Source: Artemia franciscana
Lineage: Eukaryota > Arthropoda > Branchiopoda > Anostraca > Artemiidae
Assembly (NCBI RefSeq): GCF_032884065.1
Contig: NC_088873.1
Location: forward strand, 1,240,001-1,304,000
Direction: 5' to 3'
DNA: 64,000 nucleotides
A program made the position numbers and the translations under genes. Each line of letters begins with the position of its first letter. Positions within the stretch are counted from its first letter, which is position 1. Below the pieces are notes generated by a model that had not been told where the DNA came from, did no database searches, and saw only the letters and a list, made by a program, of their open reading frames with translations. Below, one piece after another: positions 1-13,059 of this stretch.

Positions 1-1110
1 AAGCCGCACGTAAAGTATAACGATCCTTCTTATGAAACAGATGAGCCATGCCTGATAAAACAAAAGCACAGGGGCACAATAAGCGTTATAAATCATGCAC
101 AAACCGTTGCGGTTGCAACGGCTTTTATTTGAGGATATTTTCCCGTAAGCGATGCGTAGGTTTTTCACAGCTAGATTCACTAAGGATGAACGGGTAGTGG
201 AAAGTGTTGGACCGAAACACAGACCAAGCCAACTAACTAAAGAAGAACATGGCAGAATTGCAGTCCCAGCAACGAATGGAGCGACCGCATAAGGGCAATT
301 AAAACAAATAAACTTGCATTTAGACGCATTAATTGACAGTTCAATCTTAGATAGTTTATTGGTTAAAATAGTAAAATTGGAAAACAATCCACGGCGAGTA
401 CGGGCAACAAGATGAACGTTGTCCGAATATGCAACAGAAGACAAACTAATATTACTGTAAAAAAAACAGAACTCTTAAAGGGACGCAGGCACGATGGAAG
501 CACACATTTAAATATACTAGGAGACAACACGACACCTTGCCAAACTCCCTTATTAATTTTTACCGGGTCAGGTATTTGGCCATTCCAGGTAACTTGAATT
601 TTAGACTTTGAATACCAAGAAGACAATAAACATAGTACAGAAAGATTAACACCTGAAGGCGCAAGGGAGAACAGAGCCTGAGAGTGCACAATTTTGTTGA
701 AAGCCCTAGAAATGTCAACGGTAAGACAGTATAAAGACATTTTAGTTTTTACAGCGCTTAAAACATGATGTGCATGAGAGCAATCGAAACTTTTCTGAAA
801 ACCAAACTGAAAAGGCTTATATCACAATTCGACTCAATTTCTGGTAGCATTAAATGTTCAAGCAGCTTACTTAAAAAACATGATACCGTAATGGGACGAT
901 AATTTATACATGACGTGGGGTCCGTGCCTCACCTTTGAATAGACGTTACTCGGCCACAAAGGAAACTATCAGGAACAAGCAACTGTGCTAAGCAAGACTG
1001 GACAAATATTTGTAGATGGTTAAGTAGAGCAGGACAATCATAAGCAAAAAACGGTAAGAAAGGCCGTCACCATCAAAGCGATTTGAACGCTTGATTTTTC
1101 TTAAAGCCTG
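1..1110 (-). pseudogene. Non-LTR retrotransposon family B, reverse transcriptase fragment
   Basis: Minus-strand reading frames give a LINE reverse transcriptase with several frame changes. From high to low coordinates one sees NYRPITVSCFLSKLLEHLML (about 920-850), FGFQKSFDCSHAHHVL (about 810-770), then an open stretch at 740-363 with VDISRAFNKIVHSQALF and KINKGVWQGVVLSPSIF. These are RT motifs of non-LTR elements. The catalytic box at about 410-425 reads YSDN instead of YADD. The first 360 bases are the region downstream of the RT and match 47580-48000 closely. The element runs off the left edge and abuts a plus-strand family A fragment near 1110-1132. It is not functional. Confidence 0.85.
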
Positions 1111-1131
1111 GCGAATTTCAGATATTGCTAC

Positions 1132-1276
1132 AAGGTGATAAGAGTGAGTGTTGTAATTATCAAGGCATTAGTCTGGTCTCTGTAGGTAGCAAATTACTTA
1201 GTAACGTCATACTTTTTAGACTGAGAGATGCTGTAGACAAAGTTTTAAGAGAAGAACAGTGCGGTTTCAGATTCTA
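1132..1276 (+). pseudogene. Non-LTR retrotransposon family A, short RT fragment
   Basis: About 145 bases encode the start of the RT fingers: SECCNYQGISLVSVGSKLLS and VDKVLREEQCGF. The fragment is the sense-strand equivalent of the minus-strand copy at 4555-4700. It stops abruptly at 1276 in AT-rich DNA. The 3' end of the same family reappears in the same orientation at about 2305, so the two pieces may be one copy split by about 1 kb of other sequence. Confidence 0.8.
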
Positions 1277-2304
1277 AATTCTAAGAACTGTTTTAAAACT
1301 ATCATAAATACTTACTTATTTCATTCCTAGACGTGTATTTCTTAAATTTAGCCTCCATTGACCTATGGATAAATGTACAATCTGCTACATATGTTCAAGC
1401 TTTGTTATATAATAGTACAACTCTTTCATCTTTAGTATTTTACAGCAATCAATTGCTGGATAATTATTCATTTTCAATTATTAAATATAATCATAAATAT
1501 TAATGCAGATCAACAGGAAAAATTTGGATTTTTTTTATTACTTAGGTAGGTAGAATGTGAGTACACCACTGGAGGCCTCTTTATAAGCTATTTCCATATA
1601 TATATCTTTCAAATAGCTTCCTTTACAAATTTTGTTTTGGCCCCTTAAAGGGACCAAGGGACACTTATTCCTTATTAGAGAATAGTTACCAGAAATTCTG
1701 AAAGCTACCTTAAGACGATCATAAATACTTTGTCATCTCATTCCCAAAAGTATATTACTTCACCCCCCCCCCCCCCTGAAAGGTAAATATACAGTCTACT
1801 CCATAAATTCAAATTGTATTTTTCACTAGTGGACTCTTTTCCTTTTTATTATTTCATAGCAAGTGTCAATCAACCAACAGGAAGAAAAGAGTCATACTAT
1901 TCTACAAAACACTGTGATTATTTATAGTTGGCTGTATATTTGTCCATTGTGTGTGCATATACAGGGGGAAGATGGGATAAATCAAGCTTATTATTGCTTA
2001 AAATAGTTCTCAACACTTTTAGTATTTATTTTCTACTGGCCAATAATAAGGAAAAAGGTGCCACTTTAAGGGTGTCCTTGGTGCTATTCTAAGAAATATT
2101 ATGAATATTTATAGTTAACTAGATATTTATCCATTGGGAGGGGGGGTAATTGAAGCAATGCAATTTTATTGGTTACGAAAAAATTATACTATTTTCAAAT
2201 GCTTACTTATGCTCTATGACGCCTAAAATTGTACTTTTTCACTTTACCCTCCACTCCCTTATAGATAGATAAATAGTCCATTATATATATACTCAGTATT
2301 TTTG
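1277..2304. other. AT-rich DNA with loosely repeated segments between two LINE pieces
   Basis: No gene is seen. Several segments recur in degenerate form here and at about 2740-2990, with shared phrases such as atagttaccagaaattctg and ttattttgagcccttgaag. There is a poly(C) run at about 1763-1776. This looks like an old, diverged repeat, possibly an insertion separating two parts of one family A LINE. Confidence 0.4.
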
Positions 2305-2715
2305 GAATCAAGAGCTGTTTTCCAGAGAAATTGCCAATAGATTACTTTGGATACCTAACTGACTGACCTTATTTCAAACAGTAGACTGTAAAAAAGGTGT
2401 GATTCAATCCTGGTTTATATGGCTATAATGAGAGAAAGTTTGAGATGGCTATGGTACATTCCGTGTATGAAGGATGACAGACTGCCAAGGATTGTCCTTA
2501 TTGGCCACCCATCAAGGTCATCTTCGAAAAGGAGGTGATCCTCAGTTGGGGTGGGAGAGTGTTGTAAGGATAGATTTAAGGGAAATGAAAACTTCCTGGG
2601 AGGTTGTAAAGAGGGAGGCTTTGAATAGATTGAGATAGAGAAGGAGCAGGCATGGCTGTGTTGGCCTCAGGTGGCTTGATGCAATGGTGAGTTATTAGTA
2701 GTAGTAGGTTTTTTT
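2305..2715 (+). pseudogene. Non-LTR retrotransposon family A, 3' end with TAG-repeat tail
   Basis: This is the C-terminal end of the family A ORF. It spans the FQRN.. RISNSRL segment, the Trp-rich SLRWLWYIPCMKDDRLPRI segment and TSWEVVKREALNRL, followed by GLRWLD. Stops and frame changes are present. The element ends in a short (TAG)n run, gagttattagtagtagtag, at about 2690-2710. The same kind of tail ends the copies at 12330 and 53520, which marks the true 3' end of the family. Confidence 0.8.
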
Positions 2716-3349
2716 AGAATAGAGCCATTTTTTTTCCTTCAAACTGATGGTAATCTAGTTGTTTTTTTCTTGGCTTGATAGAATAGGAACACGCCACTCA
2801 ATGGTTTTTTTATGCTCTTTCTGAATATACTCACCACTTTCTTTACAGATTTTATTTTGAGCCCTTGAAGTGACACCTTACTTCTAGTATTGGACAGCAA
2901 AAATAGTTACCAAAATTCTGGTAATTACTTTAAACAATCATAGCGTATCATTTCACATTAGGTGCTTCTGAGAAGGAAACCATCACAAACAGATGAAAAC
3001 AACACTTTAGATTCTATATTTTAACAACTTTTCAAATATCATATTTCTGTTTTTTTACATTGCACTACGATTACTGTACTGCAAACCTTAAGCACCACAT
3101 CTAAAAATCAACAAAACTTAAATTCTTATTTTATATTATGCTGGATTCTCTGTTTTTTACTTTTTCATCTTTCATTCCATTTACTGTTTGATAATACAAT
3201 TATATCTCAAATCATAATACAACAAATTCCCCAAAAATGGCTGCTTACGATGCAACATATATCAATGCACCATGCATATATGACATTTATAATGCATAAT
3301 GATATTTTTTGTCAATTATATCCAAATGAAAGTAGTATTTGTGCAGTAC

Positions 3350-5135
3350 ATTACAGTCTGCTCCTCCTCCATCCAAATCTATTCAAATCCTCCATCCTTA
3401 CGCCCACCTAGGAGGCTCCCATTTCCTTTACATCTTTCTTTATGACATCCTCCCATCCCAAACAAGGACAACCTGCTTTCTGTCTAGCCCTAGATAGTTG
3501 GCTAAAAATAACAATCTTTGGCAATCTGTCATCCTTCATCTACAGAATGTGCCCTATCCATTTCAACCTTTCTTCCATTATAGCCCTACAAAGCAAACAA
3601 CATTTTTGTAAAGCCTACTGTTTGAAATACAGTCAGTCAACCAGGTACACAGAACAATCTGTAGGCAATTTCTTTGGAAAACATCTAGTAAACCTTCATC
3701 TGTTTTTCAGGCCACTCATGCTTTCAAGCAATATTTGACCACTGTCATCACTGAACCTTTGAATATTCTAATCTAGCTTTGCAGAATTATCTTCCTATTC
3801 TTCCAAACTTTTTTTAACTGTGAAAAAACACCCTGAGCATTGGCTATTCTACCTATAGCATCTTCACTGCTCCCACCAGCTTAACTAATAATACTACCAA
3901 GGTAAGTGAAGCTGTCCACCTGATCAACCTTATTATTACCCAACATCACCTTTTCATCTTCACTTATTCATAGCTTCAGCAGTGACTTATTCTTCTTAAC
4001 ATTGATTTCCAAACCTATTCTAGCACAGTTGCAAATTTTCCAAAAGTTAATTTATTTTGCTCAAACTTTCATCTAGGATGCTTAAATCATTAGCATAATC
4101 TAAGTCCAGGAGAGTTTTTCTTCCCCATTTGATTCTGTGGTCTCCAATTGCCTTTCCTGTGCCACTAAAGACAAAGTCCATCAAAATGATCCATATAAAG
4201 GGGGATAGAACACAACCCTGCTTAACTCCTGATTTAATACAAAACCAGCTACTAGCCTCATTTCCTACTTAAACCACTGCAGTGTTATTCTTGTACATAT
4301 CACTAATCACTTTAATGTGTTTATCTGGTATACCATACAAAAATAGTGATGAACTGATTTCCACTGTCTTAAAAAGATTTTCCCTATTGTTGCTACTTTG
4401 TATTTGTTTATACCATACAAGGATAAGACCTTTGCTAAAGCTGTTCTAGTAACTGAGAATACTTGCTCATAATCTATAAAACTGAGGACCAAAGGTGTTT
4501 GACAATTAAGGCACTTCTCAATTATTAACTTAAGAGCAAAAATTCTGTCAACACACTTTCTACCTTTTCTAAAACCACACTGTTCTTCTCTTAAAACTTT
4601 GTCTACAGTATCTTTCAGTCTAAAAAGTATCATATTACTAAGTAATTTGCTACCTACAGAGACCAAACTAATGCCTCAATAATGACAACACTCACTCTTA
4701 TCACCTTTCTTATACAGTGGTTTAATGAAGGTTTTCCTAAAATCATTAAGGACTTCCCCTTTTTTAAAAATCATATTCATAATCTTCAGTAACCTATTTC
4801 TAACCTCAGAGCCACCATATTTAAAAACTCATTTACCACACTACCAGCACCTGGAACCTTATTATGTTTTAATCCTTTTAGTACTGTCACTAATTCATGC
4901 AAAACAAATCTTCCTTTACATCCAAGGTATCACAAACATTTCCATTTCCCTCTATATCTTTTCCTGCAACTCTACCTTGGTTTAGCACATTCTCAAAATG
5001 TTCCACCCATCTCTCTTTAACTCTTTTCTTATCACTAATTGTTGCCCCATCCCTATCTTTAACTGGGACAAGTTTGGATTGACTACTCCTTCTCAATTTG
5101 TAGAGAATGTACAGTGCAGTACATTCACTAAACCA
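3350..5135 (-). pseudogene. Non-LTR retrotransposon family A, longest copy in window
   Basis: The minus strand from about 5130 down to 3350 carries most of the RT and C-terminal region of a LINE ORF. In order: PVKDRDGATISDKKRVKERW and EHFENVLNQ (5090-4985), DVKEDLFCMN (near 4900), LVSVGSKLLSNMILFRLKDT, EEQCGFRKGRKCVDRIFALK and PLVLSFIDYEQVF (4666-4440). The palm motif near 4100 reads LDYANDL, so YADD has become YAND. The 3' part covers the region of the GHILWMKDDRLPKI-type motif (about 3560-3480). Multiple stops and frameshifts make it a pseudogene. The FRKGRxCVDQIF and LGHVLRM motifs suggest the RTE/CFDP2-like group; that clade assignment is from memory and tentative. Confidence 0.85.
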
Positions 5136-8100
5136 TGTAGCGACCTTTGTGGAACTGGTCTACAGTGCTTATATGCAAAATATTGAGCATTTACAGAGAT
5201 GTATATATTCCTAAATAGGAATATCTAATGCCCACAGAGTAGGGTACTCAACAGAATTTTACTTGAGAAGGAAAAAGTATGTCATATTGGACTAATTGTA
5301 CCTTTTTGCTATGCACATGGGTGGGGTCACAATATTCAAACCAGAAATTAAGAAACAAGCTGATGGCACACCAGGTACTAGCCTAGCATAAAACCCAGGT
5401 ACTTTTTAATTTTGTTCCTTTTATTAATGGTTAACTGAAACAAATATTTTAATGCTGAAATGCATTGTTGTACTTGAGATACTAATACACATTTGGACTA
5501 GGGGACTAATACAATATTTGCATAACAACAATTAATTTTTAGGTTTTTATTTATTAAATATTTACAAAAAATAAATTTATCTATTAATTAGAAATCAAAC
5601 AAACATTTTTTATCTAATAACTACATAAAAGCCATTCTTACATAATCATTATTACTATAACAATAGCCTATTATTGCTTAAGTGGTTATTTTCAGGAAAA
5701 TTTGAAATTGTCATGATTTGAAACAAAATTACTTTATAACACTGAAAAATAAAAGATGACAATATGACAAACAGGAAATTTTAACATGTTATAAAGTAAG
5801 AATTTTGGTTTTTTCAGATTTTAGTTAGGGTGCAGGGTTGGTAAAAATTAGGATTCATTGTAAAACAAAAAAAAAGAACACAAATAGCCTACACTATGAT
5901 ATTTGAAAAGAGCATAAAATAATAAATATCAGGGATGGCTAGCCTAAGCCTCCTACTTTTGTTTATTAAAGTGTTCCCTTTAAAGGAGGCCCTTATCTGG
6001 AACAGTACCAAATCAAATGCAATAATCTTAGTGAATTAAAGAAAGGCCTTATCGTGTTAAAATTCTAGTTTATCTACTTTTTGCAATCATGGAAAGGGGT
6101 TAGGTTAAGAAAAATGAAACTTTCAGGGGGTTGGTCTAGAGAATAAAGTAGCCTATGTCCTAGGAAAGTATTTTGAAGTCTCAACCTAAACACTTTCTCT
6201 CTCTCCTAGAGAGAACAGTGACCTTTGAAGACCTTTAAAAATCTTTGTGTTAGAAAAGTGAAACCTTGTAAAATAGATCTTCTATTTAAATCAAGTAGGC
6301 TACAACAAAACTGTTTTCAGCTTCACAACTTTGCTCACACCTCACAACTTATTGGAGGTTTCAAATATCTGTAAAGATGTTTCTTAAATTTGGAAAAATA
6401 AATTCTAAAATTCTACTCAAATAACAGGAATTACATTTTTATAACAAAAACCAGAGAAGACAAAAATGATAACTGACAATTTAGTTAAAATGTTGTTTTG
6501 TTAAAATTTCAGAAGAAATGTCCAAGACTTAAAAACTAGAAGTAAGTTAACATAAAACCTTGGCAATACCTTCCTGGAGTATATTTTTGGCTCTAAAATC
6601 ATAAATGAAAGTTCCATTTTCCTAACCCAACCCAGCCCTCTTCCAAGACATCAAAATATCTAAACTTGAATTTCATCCTTGTAGCTTTCTTGTTGCGTTT
6701 TTTTTCAGAAATTGCCAAGATCTAAAGTGATAAAGAAATGGACACTAGGCCTATATGCTTATTTCATTCTAGACCTTACATTTTAATATTTAGACTCAAT
6801 TAAGTTTCAAGAAATGACGTGGATTAGAATTAAATCGAGTTTAGTAGTACTAGCCTTTTTAATATTATATATTTCAAAGATATGGATTCAATTCTGTGTT
6901 GAGGATCTGAGAACGTGTCCACATATTTTAATTTAGTTTGCTTTAATAGCGCTATCTCAAAAAAAAACGACCATAAAATAAAAGCACGAAGCCGCTCCAG
7001 AAAACTGTGGCTCGCTTCTGTAAGGCTCAGTGGCAGTGGCCTGCAAAAATATATTCATGTTGAGCGTATTTGAAGTGATTGGCTTCACTACACAGTAATT
7101 ATTTATTATGAGAGGTCATACAATCCAGGATAGACACCAATTCCCATAATTAAACAGTAATGAAAAAAGAAAGGAATCTTAATAGCTACCAAGAGACGCG
7201 AGTCTATAACAGGGCTTGGCTAACAGAAGTTAAGCATCTTTACCTTTGGAGTTTCGTTTTGGAGGAACTACTTCAGGTTACTATTTGAATATCAAATCAC
7301 ATCGTTCGGCCAGTCGTAATTTTGTATAAAAATCTGTAAATATTTCTTCGCAATCAAATTTGCGATGCATTGGAAACGTGATTTTATTTATATGAATTTA
7401 GAATCTTTGCATTACTTGATCTTTTGTAAGGCTCAAGGCTCTCTGCTCTCTATTTATTAGAAACCCGTGAAACTACAATTCACTCTGATTCACCATTTTA
7501 TTAAAATATTCTTAATTTGTAACTGTTGTTCAAATATATATTCATTTAATATATATTCATTTTTAATAATATTTTTATTAATATATATTTAATAATCATT
7601 TTTAATAATATTTATTTAAAAAAAAAATTTATTTTTAAAAAAAAATTTAAAAAAATTTTTATTTTTAAATTTTTAATATTTATTTTTATTTTTATTTTTA
7701 AAATCATTTTTAATATTTATTTTAAAAAAAAATTATTTTTGGTACTCATTTTCAATAATATATATTTAATATATATATATATAAATATATATTCATTTAA
7801 AAAAAATGTTTATATTTTGTTATTATAAGAAAAGTTTGGACTTCTTGGTTTGTTTTTTTATGCTAATGGAAGCTCCCTTTGTCCTGTATCTATGTACCAG
7901 TCATATTCAACTGGAGACCATCAGAAAATAAAATAGATAAAAGTCGTGCTAAAAATAGACAAACCAAATTTTCTTGCAAAATTTGTTGTCCCTGCTAGTT
8001 TACTACTTACCTTCTAGTTTTCAGGTCAATCGGAGGAAAACCGATAGCGGACTTTCGGTAGTAAGTAAATAACTGATCAAAAACAATTTTTGGCTTGTTT

Positions 8101-8685
8101 TGGGGTTAATTAATATTCCATCTTAAAACAACGTGTACTTTCTTTATGCAGTGATCCTTGAAACCTTCCATCTAGCCAGAAAAAAAAAAACATTTGTGGT
8201 CCAGAGCTTTGACCCCCACACTTTTTTTGTGTACACTAAGATCTTTTTGGCCTAGCAACTACAGCTTTAAGATCTAAGAAATTAAGAAAAACAAAGCTTA
8301 TAAACCTTTTTTATAACACCATTTTCAGACAATTAATCATTTTGTTCATTTATTTGCATTGGGGCATCCTCCCACCTCCAGACTTTAAGGCCAATTAATT
8401 TCCAAATCAGTCTAAAAAGAATCATCTTCTGGTACCATTTTGGGAGCTCTTATCCGAAACCTAAATTTATTTTTGATTGAGGGATCTCTTACTCCAGAAC
8501 CTTAGAGGTTTAAGTTTCAGATTTTTCACAGAAAGAGGTTTTGATTTGCTTTTTGAAGAGCTAAAATGACAAAAGAAAAACGCTAGGTGTCGTTCCCGCT
8601 GCCCATGCATCGTAAATATAATTCCTGTTCGATTTATATTTCAGATATTTCTTACCTTTAAGTTTGACTTGGTTGTTCATTTTAG
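5136..8685. other. Anonymous AT-rich DNA with a very AT-rich island
   Basis: No gene or recognisable element is seen in this 3.5-kb stretch. Reading frames are short and lack family motifs. Between about 7530 and 7810 the sequence is almost entirely A and T, with repeated atatat and aaaattt blocks (low complexity). It lies downstream of the PAN/ZP gene. Confidence 0.5.
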
Positions 8686-8689
8686 TAGT

Positions 8690-8785
8690 GTGACTTGGTA
8701 AGGTCAGCCAGAGTCAACCCAGCTCTAAATGGGTACTTGGAGAAACCTGGGGAAGGTAAAAAGGAAGAGTGTCCTAGGTCTTATG
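8690..8785 (+). repeat. tRNA-derived SINE, internal fragment
   Basis: About 95 bases match the body of the SINE seen complete at 18680-18985, including cccagctctaaatgggtac, ctggggaaggtaaa and ggaagagtgt. The tRNA-like head with the B box and the 3' end are missing, so this is a truncated copy. Confidence 0.75.
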
Positions 8786-9399
8786 GTCCTACTTTAGTTT
8801 CATCTGAAAACAGTTCCCTTGTAAAATATTTTATAATTACTCTTGGCTTCAGCAATAGATGCAGTCTAGTAAGGAGTGAACCATGAACTACAGCATTTAA
8901 TATTTAAGAAGCGGGTCTTTGAAGACACTATACGCTGATAAGTATTTTCCCAGTGACAACAAAGAGCATTACATTTCTGCACGGGTTTTCAGAGGCACCG
9001 CTCCTTTGTTATTGTCTTTTCTCCTGGCATCTTTATAGAGTAAATGGGAGCGGGGCTTAGAAATTTCATAATACGCTATTTGGTTGGAAATTGAGAATTC
9101 TAGTGCTCTTTTAAGAGTTGACATGGCTTAGAGAGCGATCAGGAGCTCTCCTAAGCCATTTATTTATTATTTAGTCCCCCTTGGCCCACTAAGACATCTG
9201 ACCGAAATTTTGAAATAGCCATTGGGTTCACCAGTGTTCAGCTAAGAGCAACCTAATGCAAACACTAATTTTCCCTCGCCTTGTGCCCCAGCGGCAAGAA
9301 AATGAAGCCGTAAAAAGTTCTTCCCTGATTGGCATGGAACTTGTATCCTTGAGTTCATGGGATAAAGGGACCCCAATGCAGAATGAAAAACAGAAAGTG

Positions 9400-10035
9400 A
9401 GGGTGAAAAGGTGATGTTAACTAACGAGAAAATTGATTGACTGGATAGCTTAACTTATCCTGGTAGTAGTATTGGTGAAGATGGTGGATATTTCAAAGAC
9501 ATAAAATAGGAATGGCCAAGGCACATATTTTTTTCTTCACGGTTGAAAACGTTTGAAAGGATAGGAAGACGATTCTGCCATCTATGGCTAAAATATTGAA
9601 AACCGTAATAATTGTGAGTGATAAAGTATGGCTCTAAAGCGTGGGGGGGGGAGTTGAATGACCAAAGAATATATATTACATACTTTCCAGGAGAACTGTC
9701 CAAGGGTAGTATTAGACATTCGTTTCCCTGGCTATTTATTACGTACAACAAGCTGTGGGAGAAGTGTGGTCCTATTCTTTTTTCTGAGGCTAGACCGGAA
9801 GAAAAGTTAAGATTGCTAGGTCATGCTTTAGGGAGAGTAGGTTTCCAGAGATTGTGCTTATTCAGCATCCATCTGGGGCCCTACCAGAAGCAGTTCGTCC
9901 CAAAATGGGGTAGACACAGGTGAAAAGAAAGGATTTGAAGAATATTGAATGGGAGTAGTAGAAATTTAAACTTGGAATGGATTGGTTCGAAGGATGGGTA
10001 TGCACAGCTTTGTAGTTCTACAATGAGTTGCTAGT
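9400..10035 (+). pseudogene. Diverged family A-like LINE, 3' part
   Basis: The sequence tracks the family A 3' region at low identity. It has gtgatgttaactaacgagaa, an equivalent of the GSFTYLGSIIS region (ccttggtagtagtattggtg-like), aggataggaagacgattctg, tatggctctaaagcgtgg (KYGSEAW region) and the LLGHALG segment in place of WLGHVLR. It carries stops and a poly(G) run at 9643-9650. It is more diverged than the other copies, so it is an older insertion or a sister family. Confidence 0.65.
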
Positions 10036-11689
10036 AACTGTGGTCCCTGTAATAGTTTTAAGATTTATGCTTTTTTTGTGCTTTTTTATGTCTTTTTTTT
10101 GCCTTTTGACAACAAGAAATTTTTGATCACCAAAAGTTGATCAAATTTTAGTACAAGAATAATGATGGCGAGGAAATGGAGGCTTGCAAGAATTCACCTA
10201 CATAGGGTCATTGATGTAGAGTTGGGCCAATTGTACAGTGTGCAACCAGTAATAACCATGAAAAGTCAATATCTTTTTTAGCCGAAATCTTGAAGCCATA
10301 GATTAAATCATTATGATGGTTATGCAACCAGAGTCACATGGAAATTATGGCTCACACAATACACTCCCTTTCAGAGTAGAGGAAGCAAGTTGTAATTAAA
10401 TTGAACCTTTAATTTGAGGTCTTTCTTTTTCGAAAAAAGTGCAATGTGTCAGATGTAGCAGGATATTCTCCTGACAAGAGCCAAATTTCAGTCTTATCCT
10501 GGGTATCTGGTCGCCCCCCCCCCTAAAAAAAAAAAATGTCCATCGTAGCGATTGTTTGATTTGCTTCAATGTTGGATCTGAATTGCAAAAAGCTTCCCGA
10601 CCTTCATTGGCCAAAAAAGTTGTGTGTTCAAATAAATAAAAGTTTCTATACATATGCTGACAAAAATATAAAACCAATTTTCTTTTTTAGAAAGGTGTTC
10701 AAACAAGTCCCCTTTCAGGATTCATATAGAAGCTCGACTTGAAAAAAATGTGCTGTTTCTTGTCAGGACTTGGATTAGTATTTCAGGTAAAGGAATTTTC
10801 TATTTATTTATCAGTTTATTTTCACTTTTGGCAGGAGCTAGATTCCGTCCTACCGAGCACGGATGGACTTTGGAACTAATTTCGAAGAGAGTTCTAATTC
10901 ATCCCATCTTTTTCCCAATCTTTATCCCATCTAATACCATGGTTTTGGAGGCCCACCCATAGTTCAAGGTCTTTCTTGAGTTTATGACCCTAAATTATTT
11001 TGTGTCTCCCCAGTCTTGCCTCCTCAACTTCTTTTCATGCCTGTATGCAGGCAACTAATTAATCTAAGTTGACTCAAGTCAAACTTAAAACAGGGTCTAA
11101 ACAATATCTTGAAGATAGGTATAAAAAGTTTTAATAATCACACGAACTAACAACAAAAATTGTTGACTCTCAAATAATTCACTCATAAGTAACCATCACC
11201 CCCCAGCAAACATCAGAATAAAACACTTGAATGGTAACATTAAATTGCAAAAGATATAATGAGACCATCATTCTACTTTTCTTTCTCTCTCTCTATGTAA
11301 GGACAATTCAAACAATATCATAGTAAACTAAAGTGTGATAATACAGAAAGAGGAGAAAAAAGAGAGAAACAAAAAGAAAATACAAGTAAGAATTGATTGA
11401 AAAATTTCTATCAAATAAACCGTAATTAGTTGCTACCTAAGCAGTCAAAATTAGTAACAAAAACCAAATTCACTTTTTTCTTTGGATTATTTTCTTATTT
11501 AGTGAAAAAGACATAACTGATTGCGGATTATGAAATAATGTGCCTAGAGTAATGAGGGATGAGGGTTGAAACTTCCTAGATGTTCCAATAAACATGTTAT
11601 AATATGCACGGATGTAAATTCCCCAAAAAACAGTTTCTTTAAATTGTTCCAGGAGAGTACCTAAACATTTATCAGAATATATGATTATT
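10036..11689. other. Anonymous AT-rich DNA
   Basis: No gene recognised. Short homopolymer runs occur (poly-C and poly-A at 10514-10537). Open frames on both strands are short and lack known motifs. Confidence 0.4.
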
Positions 11690-12350
11690 GTTAACTACTA
11701 AAATTGATCAAGTGGGCAGCTTCATTTACCTTGATAGCATTATTAGTAAGGACGGTGGGAGCAGTGAAGATGTTAAAAATAGAATAGCCAAGACTCAGGG
11801 TGTTTTTTCACAGTAAAAAAAAAAAAAAATTGGAAGAATAGGAAGATAAGTCTGCAAACCAAGATTAGAATATTGGAAGGTACAGTGATGATAATGGTCA
11901 AGTATGGCTCTGAAGCATAGGCGCTCCGAAAAGTGGATGAAGATTAACTAAATGTTTTCCAGAGAAATTGTCTACAGATTATTTGGGTACCCGGCGGACT
12001 GACGACCGTATTTCAAACAGCAGGCTGTGCAAAAAATGTGGTTTAATCCCACTTTCTAGGGCTATAATGAAAGAAATATTGAGCTGGCTAGGGCATGTTT
12101 TGCGGATGAAGGATGACAGATTGCCGAAGATTATCCTTTTCGACCAACCGTGTAGGGCTAAACTGTAAGCAGGTTGTCCTCGTTTGGGGTGGGAGGATGT
12201 CATAAGGAAAGAATTAAACGAAATGGGCACTTCCTGGGAAGGTTTAAAGAGAGAGGCTTTGAATAGATTGGGATGGAGGAGGAGCGTGCGTCACTATTTT
12301 GGCCTCAGGTGGCTTGGTGCTGCGGTGAGTTGTTTGTAGCAGTAGTGGTA
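11690..12350 (+). pseudogene. Non-LTR retrotransposon family A, 3' third
   Basis: This truncated copy starts within the YLGSIISKDGGSSEDVKNRI region (about 11720-11790) and runs through an A-rich slip at 11815-11830. It continues with KYGSEA, a run matching VFQRNCLQII at 11950-11985, RRTDDRISNSRLCKKCGLIP, MKEILSWLGHVLRMKDDRLP, then EMGTSWEGLKREALNRL. It ends with a degenerate TAG-type tail, gtagcagtagtggtag, at about 12335-12350. The 5' truncation is typical of LINE insertion. Stops interrupt the frame. Confidence 0.85.
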
Positions 12351-13059
12351 GTAAAATTAAATAGTTATTACTTATTATTATAACCAGCAAGTACCAAATT
12401 TATAACAGGGTATTACACCGGTAGTTGGACAGCTAATCGTCACTTCAACAGTTAAATAACTGAAAAATCTCCATTCTAACAAAATCTCCATTTAATGGAA
12501 TATATGCGATAAATACTTAAACAATCATACTTATCTTGATGATTTTGTTTGTGACACTATGGTATAACGTTAACTCTCGAGCTTATTCTAAGTTTTTAAC
12601 TTTAGGTTTTCTTTCTCAATAGCAACGTCTATATTCCGTTTTAGCGAATTGGTTTACTACGATATTTTAGCAAGTAGGATGACTTGTAACTAAAAAGAAA
12701 CTTGCTCAGAATGGTTAGAAACTGTGGAAAGAGTAGAAAATCTTGTTTTAAATAAGTCTTACATTCGAAATAAAAATTGGGTGCTAGAAAAATTCTTGGC
12801 AAAAACTTAATCATTATTCAATGCACCCCATCCCAAATAAAAACCTCCAGCCTTCTTATTATCTGCAATATTCATCACCTTTTTGGCATGTACTCACTCC
12901 TTTACATATTAGCGCCTCTAAATTCCGTCATTTAGAAACAAACTTCGGTCACATTTTTGAATTTTTGATTTTGTCTCAACACCCTGTCTCAATTCACCTT
13001 GTTCATTTTATCTCAAATTTTTCAAATTTTTCGTCATGATATTATCTACAAAAAGAAAT
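12351..13059. other. AT-rich sequence, nothing recognised
   Basis: No gene or repeat family is recognised in this stretch between a LINE 3' end and the degenerate tandem repeats. It lies downstream of the PAN/ZP gene's stop codon. Confidence 0.35.

Noticed and set aside
9122..9161. Inverted repeat atggcttag...ctaagccat as a terminator or element
   Set aside because: Only about 9-13 bases per arm with mismatches, in anonymous eukaryotic DNA; likely chance.
10750..10962. Plus-strand 70-codon hydrophobic frame
   Set aside because: Low-complexity AT-driven hydrophobic translation, with no homologue or splice context recognised.
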